Shown here: positions 56,383-64,000 of the stretch, in pieces | Layout: each line of letters begins with the position of its first letter | Position numbering within the stretch: position 1 is the first letter of the stretch | Source of the DNA: CAVSDF01 sp963726715 | GTDB lineage: Bacteria > Bacteroidota > Rhodothermia > Rhodothermales > BA12 | Assembly (NCBI GenBank): GCA_963726715.1 | Contig: CAVSDF010000001.1 | Span: 110,186-174,185, forward strand | Length of the DNA stretch: 64,000 nucleotides | Direction of reading: 5' to 3' | Program-made: the position numbers and the translations under genes | Notes under the pieces: generated by a model | The model's database searches: none | What the model saw: only the letters and a program-made list of their open reading frames with translations | What the model was told of the DNA's origin: nothing

Positions 56383-57714
56383 ATGCGCTCCGTCCAAGTC
56401 CTCGCCGCCTGCCTCGTCGCCGCCGCCGCCGTTCTTCCCGCGCGGGCGCAGCTTGCCGTTCGCGGCGACACCGTGCTCACGATGTCGGGTGCGCCGATCG
56501 TGGATGGCGTCGTGCTCATCGGCGAGGACGGGCGGATCCGCGAGGTCGGACCGGCGAGCCGCGTGCGGATTCCCGCCGGGTGGCGCGTCGTGCGCGGGCG
56601 CATCGTGACGCCGGGCCTCATCGACGCCCGCTCGACGGTCGGCCTCTCGGGCCTCTACAACCAGCGGCAGGACCAGGACCAGCTCGACCCCGGCGGCCCG
56701 CTCCAGCCCGAACTCCGCGCCCTCGACGCCTACAACCCGCTCGATACGCTCGTCGGCTGGCTGCGGGGCTTCGGCATCACGACCGTCCACACCGGCCACT
56801 CGGCGGGTGCGCTCGCCTCCGGCACGACCGCCATCTTCAAGACGACCGGCCTCACCGCCGACGACGCGGCCGTCGTGCCCGAGGCGATGATCGCGATGAC
56901 GATCGGCGAGGGCATCTCGTCGGTCTTCCCCTCGCCCGGCACGCGCGCCAAGGGAGCGGCGATCCTGCGCGCCGAGTTCGTGCGGGCGCAGGCGTACCTG
57001 CGGCGCGGGCAGGCGGCGGCATCGGGCGCATCGACCGGCGGGGCGATGGGCGACACCGCCCGCGTCGAGACGACCCGGGAGCGCCTCGGCGAGTCGCCCT
57101 CGCGTCCGGCAGCCCCGGCGGCAGGCGCGGCCTCGACGGGTGAGGCGACGCGCGACCTGCGCCTCGACGCCCTCGGGATGCTCCTGCGCGGCGAGCGCGT
57201 GGCACTCGTGACGGCCCACCGCGCGAGCGACATCCAGACCGCGCTCCGGTTGCAGCGCGAGTTCGGCTTCCGGATGATCCTCGACGGCGGCTCGGAGGCG
57301 TACCTCGTCCTCGACGACCTGAAGCGCGCGAACGTGCCCGTCTTCGTCCACCCGACGATGCTGCGCGCGAGCGGCGAGGCGGCGAACGTGTCGATGGAGA
57401 CGGCGGCGGCGCTGCGCGCGGCGGGCATTCCGTTCGCCTTCACGAGCGGCTACGAGCCGTACGTGCCCAAGACGCGCGTCGTCCTCTTCGAAGCCGCCGT
57501 GGCCGTCGGGCAGGGCGGCCTCCCGCGGATGGCGGCCCTCGACGCCCTCACGCGCGGCGCCGCCCGCCTGCTCGGCATCGACGCCCGCGTCGGCTCGCTC
57601 GAAGCGGGCAAGGACGCCGACGTGGTGGTCTGGGACGGCGACCCGCTCGAATACACGACCCACGCCTGCACCGTCGTCATCGGCGGCCGCATCGTCAGCA
57701 GCACCTGCCGGTAA
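56383..57714 (+). CDS. secreted amidohydrolase-like protein lacking the first HxH motif
   Basis: A 443-residue protein with signal peptide (VLAACLVAAAAVLPARA). Domain order follows the metal-dependent hydrolase family: TPGLIDARSTVGLSGLYNQR where DxHxH is expected; GFGITTVHTGHSAGALASG; ALVTAHRASDI; KDADVVVWDGDPLEY. The Asp/His pair is replaced by DARS, so one metal site is likely lost. This variant may be natural in Bacteroidota (recalled). Intact frame; ends 13 nt from the convergent TonB-like gene. Confidence 0.78.
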   Translation: MRSVQVLAACLVAAAAVLPARAQLAVRGDTVLTMSGAPIVDGVVLIGEDGRIREVGPASRVRIPAGWRVVRGRIVTPGLIDARSTVGLSGLYNQRQDQDQLDPGGPLQPELRALDAYNPLDTLVGWLRGFGITTVHTGHSAGALASGTTAIFKTTGLTADDAAVVPEAMIAMTIGEGISSVFPSPGTRAKGAAILRAEFVRAQAYLRRGQAAASGASTGGAMGDTARVETTRERLGESPSRPAAPAAGAASTGEATRDLRLDALGMLLRGERVALVTAHRASDIQTALRLQREFGFRMILDGGSEAYLVLDDLKRANVPVFVHPTMLRASGEAANVSMETAAALRAAGIPFAFTSGYEPYVPKTRVVLFEAAVAVGQGGLPRMAALDALTRGAARLLGIDARVGSLEAGKDADVVVWDGDPLEYTTHACTVVIGGRIVSSTCR

Positions 57715-57726
57715 CGACGAGATCGG

Positions 57727-58681
57727 TCAGTTGGCGACGAAGCGGAACGTCACCGTGCCGGTCTGCGCCTCCTGCGGCACATTTGCCGGGAGCGTCGCGA
57801 AGCGCCACCGCGCGAGCGCCGCCGCCGCCTGCCGCTGCAAGGCCGGGTTGCCGACGCGCTGCCAGCGGACGAGCCGCACGGAGCCGTCGGGGGCGACTTC
57901 GATGAGGGCGGCGAGGGTGACGGTTGCGCCGTCGGTGTTGCTCGGGAGCGGACGCGAGGTCAGACGCCGCGCGCCGAAGCCGGAGACGTCGACGCCGCCG
58001 CCGGAGCCGCTCGCGGCGGTCGTGCCGGAGCCGGGGGCGCCGCTCGTCGAGCCGTCGGCGGTGCCGGTCGGGCTGCCCGCGTTGGTCTCCCGCGTGCTCT
58101 GGACGCCCGGACGGCCGCCACCGTCGGCGCGGGCGTCGGGGCGGTCGCGCGTGCCGATGCCGTCGGTCGTGCCGGTCGGGGTGCCGGGCGGCTGGCGCGG
58201 CACGACGCGGTCGGGCGAGGGCGTGCGCGACGGCGGCGTGCGCGGCGTGGCGACGGGCGGCACGGGCGAGGGGCGCGTGCGCGGCGCGGTGCGCGGGGGC
58301 GTGGCGGGCGCGTCGCCGCGGCGCTCGACGGCGGCGGGCGGCGCGTCTCGGCGGGGCGCTCGACGGGCGCGCGGCGCACGGGTCGTCCGGTGCCCTGCAT
58401 GGCCGCGCCGCTCGTGGCGTTGTCGGGCGCGGGCCGGGCGGCGGGGACGAGGCGCGGCGGCGGGGGCGGCGGCGCGGGCTTCGGCGGCGGCAGGAAGGCG
58501 ACGCCGATCGGTGTCGACGGCCGTGTGCGCCGGGCGCGCGGCGGCAGCTCGCGCCGGGCATCCGCACGGCGGCGGCGAGGGCGAGGTGCACGAGCAGGCT
58601 CAGCCCGACGGCAAGGACGTAGGTGCGGCGCACGGGCGGGAGTGGGCGGGCGGAGAGGCGATGCTCAAGGTAACGCGCCAC
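57727..58681 (-). CDS. TonB-family energy transducer (frameshifted)
   Basis: About 318 codons. N-terminal anchor RTYVLAVGLSLLVHLALAA (about 18-40), then GVAFLPPPKPAPPPPPP and further Pro/Arg/Thr-rich linkers, then a TonB_C domain (GATVTLAALIEVAPDGSVRL, LARWRFATLP, GTVTFRFVAN). Frames change near 58548 and near 58330. TonB links ExbBD proton-motive force to outer-membrane receptors. GTG 58681 or an ATG just inside. Convergent with the amidohydrolase. Confidence 0.68.
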
Positions 58682-58753
58682 GGCGAGGTGCTCGTGTCAG
58701 GACGACCGACCACGAGACGATGCGCACGTAGCTTCGGTGCGTTCCCTGCAGTC

Positions 58754-59119
58754 ATGACACCCACGTCCCGATTCTGGCTCCGCGGGCTTCGCATGCCAGG
58801 GGTGATCGTCCTGGCCATGATCGTCCTGAGCCTGTTCCCCGTGGAGGGCGAACTCGACACGCTCGGCGAGTTGGTCGCGCGCGGCGTCGTGCTCCTGTGC
58901 ATCAACGCCTTTGGCTGGTTCTGCTTTCAGTCGGCCCGCGCGTGGGGGCGCCGCATCGTCGACCAGGGAGATGTGCAGCGGTATCCGTGGTACGGACGCG
59001 TCCTTACCGGTTTGGCGGTCTGGCTGGCCATTGGGCTGACTGTCGGCGCGGTTGTTCTGCTGCTGCTGAACGTCAGCTATCTGCTCCAACTAGCGCTGGC
59101 CTTCCGCCAAGACCCCTGA
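58754..59119 (+). CDS. small membrane protein, unknown
   Basis: A 121-residue protein with about four hydrophobic segments (MPGVIVLAMIVLSLFPVEGE, GVVLLCINAFGWFCF, TGLAVWLAIGLTVGAVVLLL). No family recognised. Divergent from the TonB-like gene, 73 nt from its start. GTCGTCCGTCGTCCGTCGTC tandem triplets follow its stop (about 59120-59155). Confidence 0.55.
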   Translation: MTPTSRFWLRGLRMPGVIVLAMIVLSLFPVEGELDTLGELVARGVVLLCINAFGWFCFQSARAWGRRIVDQGDVQRYPWYGRVLTGLAVWLAIGLTVGAVVLLLLNVSYLLQLALAFRQDP

Positions 59120-59149
59120 GCGTCGTCGTCCGTCGTCCGTCGTCCGTCG

Positions 59150-60160
59150 TCACTCGACGAAGAGCGACGAGACCGAGGCGTCGGTGTAGATGCGCCGGAT
59201 GGCGTCGGCGAAGACGTCGGCCACGCTCACGACCTCGATGCGGCGCGAGGTGCGCCGCAGCGGGACGGTGTCGGTGACGATGAAGCGCGAGATCTCGCGA
59301 GGCCTCGATGCGGTCGTAGGCGGGGCCGGAGAGCAGCGCGTGCGTGCAGCAGGCGACGATGTCGAGCGCGCCGGCCGTCTTGAGCGCCCCGCGCGGCGTT
59401 CGTGATGGTGCCCGCCGTGTCCACGATGTCGTCGATGAGCAGCACGTTGCGGCCCTCCACCTCGCCGATGATGTTGACGACCTCGGCCACGTTCTGCGTC
59501 GGGCGGCGCTTGTCGATGACCGCGAGGTCGGCGCCGAGGCGCTTGGCGTAGCTGCGGGCGGCCTTGATGGCGCCCGACGTCGGGGGCGACGACCACGAGG
59601 TTGTCGATCCGCATGCCGTCTTGCGAGGTGCTCGACGAAGACGCGCCGAGGCGTAGAGGTGGTCGACCGGCACGTCGAAGAAGCCCTGGATCTGCGGCGC
59701 GTGCAGGTCCATCGTCAGCACGCGGTCGACGCCCGACGTGGTGAGCAGGTTGGCCATGAGCTTGGCCGCGATGGCCACGCGCGGCTGGTCCTTGCGCTCC
59801 TGCCGGGCGTAGCCGAAGTACGGCATCACCGCCGTGATGCGCGCCGCGCTGGCCCGCCGGGCCGCGTCGATGAGCAGGAGCAGCTCGATCCAGTTCTCCG
59901 CCGGGGCGCACGTCGACTGGATGAGGTAGAGGTCGGCTCCGCGGATGGACTCGTCGAAGCGGACGTAGAGCTCGCCGTCGGCGAAGTCCTTGACATGACG
60001 CTCCCCGAGCCGTCCGCCCGAAGGAGTGCGCGATGACGCCGCGAGGGCCGGGTTGCGACGGCCCGGCGAAGATGGCGATGGGCGCGTCGCCGCGGGGGCG
60101 GTTGTCGTGGGCGGTCAGGTGCGTCACGGGAACGGTCGGGGTCGATGGCGGAGGCGTCAT
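59150..60160 (-). CDS. prs: ribose-phosphate pyrophosphokinase (heavily frameshifted in this sequence)
   Basis: About 337 codons, readable only by switching frame at least six times (near 60065, 60030, 59650, 59620, 59580, 59392 and 59300). The pieces are prs: IAIFAG, RLGERHVKDFADGELYVRFD, MPYFGYARQERKDQPRVAIA, VLTMDLHAPQIQGFFDVPVD, DKRRPTQN, VLLIDDIVDTAGTITNAA (PRPP site) and EISRFIVTDTVPL. The enzyme makes PRPP for nucleotides, His and Trp. Being almost always essential and conserved in each piece, it is more probably an error-rich stretch than a true pseudogene. ATG 60160 begins a 28-residue extension typical of no family; a later start is possible. Confidence 0.75.
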   Translation of the reverse strand: MTPPPSTPTVPVTHLTAHDNRPRGDAPIAIFAGPSQPGPRGVIAHSFGRTARGASCQGLRRRRALRPLRRVHPRSRPLPHPVDVRPGGELDRAAPAHRRGPAGQRGAHHGGDAVLRLRPAGAQGPAARGHRGQAHGQPAHHVGRRPRADDGPARAADPGLLRRAGRPPLRLGASSSSTSQDGMRIDNLVVVAPDVGRHQGRPQLRQAPRRRPRGHRQAPPDAERGRGRQHHRRGGGPQRAAHRRHRGHGGHHHERRAGRSRRPARSTSSPAARTRCSPAPPTTASRPREISRFIVTDTVPLRRTSRRIEVVSVADVFADAIRRIYTDASVSSLFVE

Positions 60161-60195
60161 CGTCGCCGCGAGCCCCTCGGAGGCCCCGGCGGCGG

Positions 60196-60267
60196 TTGTC
60201 CGGCAAGGATTCGAACCCTGTCTAAGAGTGCCAAAGAGCTCCTGTGCTGCCGTTACACCACCGGGCA
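60196..60267 (-). tRNA. tRNA-Gln (UUG), with helix defects in this sequence
   Basis: On the minus strand: acceptor TGCCCGG with CCGGACA (one C-A mismatch at the third pair), D arm GGTGTAACGGCAGCAC, T arm CAGGGTTCGAATCCTTG, discriminator A. The anticodon TTG sits in CTTTGGC, but the stem reads GAGCT/ACTCT and only closes if one C is deleted. This matches a single-base insertion, as in the flanking prs gene. No encoded CCA. Confidence 0.7.
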
Positions 60268-60348
60268 GGGTGGCGCCCGAGCGGATCGAGCGGCACGGCA
60301 AACCTACGGCACTGCGCCGCACGGGCGGGGTGACGCGTGGGTGGATCT

Positions 60349-60447
60349 GCCCCAGCCCCCACCGGCGTCTCCGCGCCGCACGCGCTCCGGCGCGTCCTCC
60401 CCCACGACGTGTGGGAGGTGTCCCGAAGGGACGGAGGGGGCTGGGGC
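60349..60447. repeat. CCTCCCCCACGAC dispersed hairpin with 12-bp terminal inverted repeat
   Basis: GCCCCAGCCCCC (60349-60360) and GGGGGCTGGGGC (60436-60447) are exact complements. The middle (TCCTCCCCCACGACGTGTGG, GAGGTGTCCCGAAGGGACGG) matches the 21637-21690 element. It separates tRNA-Gln from the DUF3857 gene. Confidence 0.72.
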
Positions 60448-60452
60448 GCCGC

Positions 60453-62375
60453 TCACCGCACCACGACCGCCTGCTGGTTGTCGGCGGCGGCGACGCGGGT
60501 GAGGAAGGCGCGGAGGGCCTCGTACTGCGCCGGTTCGAGCGCGTCGCCGGTGACGGAGAGGCGGCGGGTGACGACGAGAACGCCGTCCTCGCGCGGCGCG
60601 GCGCGGAGGGCGTAGCGCGCGAACGGCGTCTCGATCTCGATGGGCGCAGGCACGGCTTCGAGGCGCAGACCGGCGGGAAGGGCGATCTCGACCGTGTCGG
60701 TGTCCTCGAAGGCGTAGGGGAAGTAGCGGACGGGCTGCGTCCGCTCGCCGGTCGGGGCGGGCGGGATGAACGACCAGCGTTCGAGGAGCAGCGGCAGCAG
60801 GGTCCGCGATCCGGCGGCGGTGCCGAAGCGCGTCAGGCGCAGGCGCGCGGTGACGGTCGCCGTGTCGCTCCCGGCGGTGATGCCGTCGAACGAGGCCGAG
60901 GCGACGCGCGAGACGGGCACGCTGGCCGTCCCGATGAGCCACGACTCGCGCTCCTGCGGCGTCGCCGCGAGCAGGCGGTCGCGGACGCGGTCGGCCTGGT
61001 TGCCGGTCACGCGAAGCGCGACGGTCGCCGTCACGTCGGGCGTCCCGAAGCCGTCGATGCGGACGTGGCGCTCCTGCCGGTTCGCGCTCGCCGGGCTGCG
61101 CGGCAGGCGCACGAGGTGGCTCGCCCCGCGCGCACGAGCAGCCCCCAGCGGTCCTCGGTGAACGTGCCGAGGTGGCCCGGCGGGAGCGTCTGGCTCGTCG
61201 CCTCCAGCCAGAGCGTGTCGGTCGGCGTCGGGACGGCGAGGATGACGTGGTTGAACGGGTTGCTCGGGAACCCGACCGGCACCTCGGGCGCGTCGGCGCC
61301 GGCGGGGACAAGGACGGGGAAGGCGGGCACGCCGGCTTCTTCGAGCAGGGCGCCGAGGTAGTTGGTGAGGGCCTTGCAGTCGCCGTAGCTGCGGGTGTGG
61401 ACGTAGGCGGCGTCGTACGGCTGCCATCCGCCGATGCCGAGCTGCACGCTCACGTAGCGCGTCCGGCGCCTGCGCGTAGCGGTAGAGGCGCCGCGCGGTC
61501 TCGGCGACATCCGGCGTGCCGTCGGGCAGCGTGGCGACGAGCCGGGCAACATCGAGGCGGGCGGGGCCGGGCAGCGCCTGCCGCCCGCGCGACATCCCGG
61601 CGTAGAACTCGCCGAAGTCGGCCCACGTCGCCATCGACCCGCGGACGCCGCCGATCAAGAACTCCGACCCGGCGACGCGGAGCAGCGGCAACTGCTGGCC
61701 GCGCGGCGGGCCGAACGGCTCGAACGTCGGCGCCGGGAGCGCGCTCACCTCCCACGTGCGCAGGCGGCGCCCGCGCTCGGTCGTCTCGGTCGGGGTGGGG
61801 ATGTCGCCGCGGACGTTCATCCGCACGGCGAGGTCTTCGGGCGCGGAGAGCGTGAAGCGGCTGCGCTCGACCGGGTAGGCGTCGTGCGGCATCCACGAGG
61901 GCCATCCGAGGACGCCGTCGTGGTCGATCCGGTACTCGACCTCGACCGTGTAGGGCACGACGGCGCTGAGCGAGAGCGTCCGCACGCGGGCGTCGTCGAA
62001 GAGGGCGCCATCGGAAACGGCGCTGTAATCGCCGGTGTCGCCGCGCTCGGAGCGCCGGACGAGGCGTCCGCTGTGGTCGTAGAGGCGCGCGGAGAGCGAT
62101 CCGACGCGGCGGAAGCGGTCGTAGGGCAGCACCATCTCGGCGGCCTCGCGCCCGCTCGCGCGCAGCACCGTGACCGCGCGCTTCACCGTCGTCGTCGCGC
62201 GCCCCGGCGAGGCGAGGTCGAACGTCGTCTCGTCGACCCGCACGATGGCGTCGGGGTTGCCCCGCAGCAGCGCCGCAGGCACGGCGGTGACGGCGTACGG
62301 GCTGTCCTGCGCGGCCGCGGGGGTGGCGGCGATGAGGACGAGCGCGAACGCGAGGGAAGCACCGGAAGCGCGCAT
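60453..62375 (-). CDS. DUF3857/transglutaminase-like secreted protein, active-site Cys present (two frameshifts)
   Basis: 641 codons: signal peptide (FALVLIAATPAAAQ), DUF3857 domain (about 25-270, including VEYRIDHDGVLGWPSWMPHD), then a transglutaminase core in an alternate frame: RYVSVQLGIGGWQPYDA, SYGDCKALTNYLGALLEEAG (Cys), PFNHVILAVP (His), WLEATS (Glu in place of Asp). Shifts near 61455 and 61127 compensate, so total length is divisible by three. C-terminal beta domain follows (IDGFGTPDVTATVALR). The family is common in Bacteroidota; substrate unknown. It precedes a related gene on the same strand. Confidence 0.78.
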   Translation of the reverse strand: MRASGASLAFALVLIAATPAAAQDSPYAVTAVPAALLRGNPDAIVRVDETTFDLASPGRATTTVKRAVTVLRASGREAAEMVLPYDRFRRVGSLSARLYDHSGRLVRRSERGDTGDYSAVSDGALFDDARVRTLSLSAVVPYTVEVEYRIDHDGVLGWPSWMPHDAYPVERSRFTLSAPEDLAVRMNVRGDIPTPTETTERGRRLRTWEVSALPAPTFEPFGPPRGQQLPLLRVAGSEFLIGGVRGSMATWADFGEFYAGMSRGRQALPGPARLDVARLVATLPDGTPDVAETARRLYRYAQAPDALRERAARHRRMAAVRRRLRPHPQLRRLQGPHQLPRRPARRSRRARLPRPCPRRRRRARGAGRVPEQPVQPRHPRRPDADRHALAGGDEPDAPAGPPRHVHRGPLGAARARGASHLVRLPRSPASANRQERHVRIDGFGTPDVTATVALRVTGNQADRVRDRLLAATPQERESWLIGTASVPVSRVASASFDGITAGSDTATVTARLRLTRFGTAAGSRTLLPLLLERWSFIPPAPTGERTQPVRYFPYAFEDTDTVEIALPAGLRLEAVPAPIEIETPFARYALRAAPREDGVLVVTRRLSVTGDALEPAQYEALRAFLTRVAAADNQQAVVVR

Positions 62376-62504
62376 GGCGGGAGGGAACGACGGGGGGGTG
62401 TGAGATGGTGAGTGGGGGAGTTTGTGGGGTCGTGACGACGAACGGGGGAGCGGCGGCGGTTCAGCGTGATCCACACTCACCATCCCACAATCTCGCCACC
62501 CCAC

Positions 62505-64000
62505 TCACTCACCCCCCGACCCAGGCGCAGGCGGCGGCGCGGCGGCGGCGGTGCGGCGGAGGACGACCGGCTCGGCCTGCGCGGCGACGACGGCGTCCCA
62601 CATCTCGCGCAGCGGGCCGTAGAGCGTCGCCGGGTAGAGCGTCGAGGTGAGCTGGAAGCGCGACGAGACGAGCAGCGTCCGCCCGCTCAGCGACACGCTC
62701 TGCACGTACGAACCGCCGCTCGGCAGGCTCAGGCGCCGCGCGACCGGGCGCTCGGCGAGTTCGAGGCCCTCGGGGATCGTCAGGTGGAGCGAGTACGAGA
62801 CGTTGCGCGGATAGCCGAGATCGACCGGCAGGCGGCGCGTCGGCGAGACGAACGGGTTCTCCGTCTGCTGCTGGAAGAACATCGGGTAGAGGTAGAGCAT
62901 CCCGCCGATCTCCTGCACGACACCGGGCCGCGAGAAGACGGCTTCGGCGCGCAGCGGGCTCGTCGGCACCGTGCGCTCGTGGACGAGGACGGAGTCGAGG
63001 ACGACATCCGACGGCGCCTCGAAGATCGACTCGCGGATGTACGCCGGCTCGTCGGCGGTGTCGCGCAGGCCTTCGCGGTCGGCGAGGGCGCTGTGGCCGG
63101 TCGACGAGTACTCGGCCCGTCCGCGCACGTCGAACTCGGGCGAGAGCGTCGCGCGGGCGCTGACGAGGTGGCGGGCGGCGGCGCCGCGCACCGGCACCCA
63201 CTCGCCCGCCGGGGGCGCGCACGACCCACACCTCGCCGTTGACGTGCCGCGCGGGCAGGAGCGTCGACGGGCGCAGCGGGTTGGTGGCGTCGAGGACGAG
63301 GGTGCGTTCGCCGTCCTTGACGTAGGCGACGAGCTCGTTGAACTGGCTGATGAGCGGGTAGTCGCCGCGCATCCGCCCGTGGTTGCGCGTAGAGAGGAGC
63401 GCCGGATGGGCGTCGAAGCCCGCGCCGCGCAGGAGGGCGACGAGCAGCAGGTTGATCTCCGCCGACGTGCCCTTGCGCTCGCGCAGCACGTTCAGCGCGT
63501 TGCGCGTCGGCGAGATGCCGGAGCCGGGTTCGACCTGCGCCGCCGACTGCGCGAACTGGTAGAGCGCCTCGATCTTCTCCTCGGACGTTGCCGCCTGCGT
63601 CGCGCCGAGCACCGCCGCCGTGCGCTCGCGCACATCGCTCATCGCCTTCTTGTAGACACCGTCCGTCCCGACGAGTTCGCTGGTGACGGACTGCCACGAG
63701 TTGAGCACGCCCTCGCGCCCGAAACCGGGCGTGTTGACGCCGGAGAGCTGGAAGCTGATGCCCGCGCGGAAGTCGTCGAGCGTCGTCATCATCGGCTCGG
63801 GGCGGAGGGCGGGCATGTCGCGCACGGCCCAGCGCATGTTCAGCGACGGCCCTGAGTTCGACACGCCACGCTCCTGCGTGTTGGCGGCGAGATCCTGCGC
63901 GAGGATGCCGTTGAGCGAGAAGACGTACGAGAACTGCGTCGGCATGTCGAAGCGGTACTCGCTCCAGAGCGTCGGCTCGTCGGTCTGGAAGTCCCACGAG
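62505..64000 (-). CDS. DUF3857/transglutaminase-like protein lacking catalytic Cys, 5' end outside window (one frameshift)
   Basis: The frame continues off the window end with SWDFQTDEPTLWSEYRF, the usual DUF3857 start region, so about 150-200 residues are missing. The transglutaminase-like stretch is ERKGTSAEINLLLVALLRGA (no Cys), SQFNELVAYV (no His), TLVLDATNPL (Asp kept), a pattern implying a non-catalytic member. A shift near 63213, in a C-run, joins VRAP to GEWVPVRGAAARHLVSA. The C-terminal domain ends with LTSTLYPATLYGPLREMWDA. Upstream partner of the Cys-containing homologue 129 nt downstream. Confidence 0.75.

Noticed and set aside
57960..58400. Pro/Arg-rich minus frame as a separate gene
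   Set aside because: It is the linker of the TonB-like protein read in one of its shifted frames.
59344..60036. A 230-codon plus frame opposite prs suggesting a different gene
   Set aside because: Pieces of prs with its PRPP and ATP motifs lie on the minus strand; the plus frame has shadow composition.

Overview
The window is very GC-rich, densely coded bacterial chromosome. Gene content points to the Bacteroidota-Rhodothermota side of the tree, perhaps a marine Rhodothermota of the Rubricoccaceae/Rubrivirga type (inference from gene families, not a search). Indicators are a DUF4835/PorD-like protein divergent from a PorV/PorQ-type outer-membrane protein (both linked to type IX secretion), an S46 dipeptidyl-peptidase, two DUF3857/transglutaminase-like proteins, a GCS2-CBS fusion, and recurrent TATCTTG/TATGTTG boxes 20-75 nt upstream of starts, resembling the Bacteroidota -7 element. 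No phage, transposase, CRISPR array or rRNA was seen.

Layout. 1-6.4 kb: SbtA/SbtB-like bicarbonate pair, SemiSWEET, an ankyrin gene ended by a dispersed repeat, a MarR-Old Yellow Enzyme fusion with twin operators, GrpB, a flavodoxin-fold protein. 6.4-16.6 kb: MscS channel and three large hybrid histidine kinases. 17-22 kb: unknown membrane protein, RNase Z, ABC exporter. 22-26.5 kb: CBS protein, GCS2-CBS fusion, VapBC-like pair, two unknowns. 26.7-33.2 kb: ComM, TsaE, a response regulator overlapping a laccase-domain gene, AroE, glutamate dehydrogenase. 33-38.5 kb: DinB, sugar transferase, a three-gene Cys/His/Met-rich envelope (probably copper) operon, RuvA. 38.7-44.7 kb: SDR, a helix-hairpin-helix/barrel protein, PorV/PorQ-like protein, DUF4835 protein, a small unknown. 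44.9-53 kb: tRNA-Leu, S46 peptidase, ABC ATPase/permease with a His-rich loop, quinone oxidoreductase, lipoprotein, FtsX, Dabb protein. 53.3-53.9 kb: compact ArsR unit with a 25-residue Cys-rich peptide gene. 54-64 kb: two amidohydrolases around a TMEM175-like channel, TonB-like protein, PRPP synthetase, tRNA-Gln, two transglutaminase-type proteins (the last cut by the window end).

A major caveat is sequence quality. At least eleven genes carry one to several single-base frameshifts with the protein continuing intact in another frame, including prs (normally essential), and the tRNA-Gln beside prs has helix defects. This looks like indel errors in the consensus rather than decay. These genes are given as whole loci with the approximate shift positions.

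The most interesting units are small metal or electrophile modules: the MarR-OYE fusion with three wing cysteines and two palindromic operators; the 35.4-37.8 kb operon encoding a secreted 15-cysteine peptide; and the ArsR/25-residue Cys-peptide operon with its own promoter, operator and terminator. The intergenic DNA is also rich in dispersed palindromic repeats of several families.
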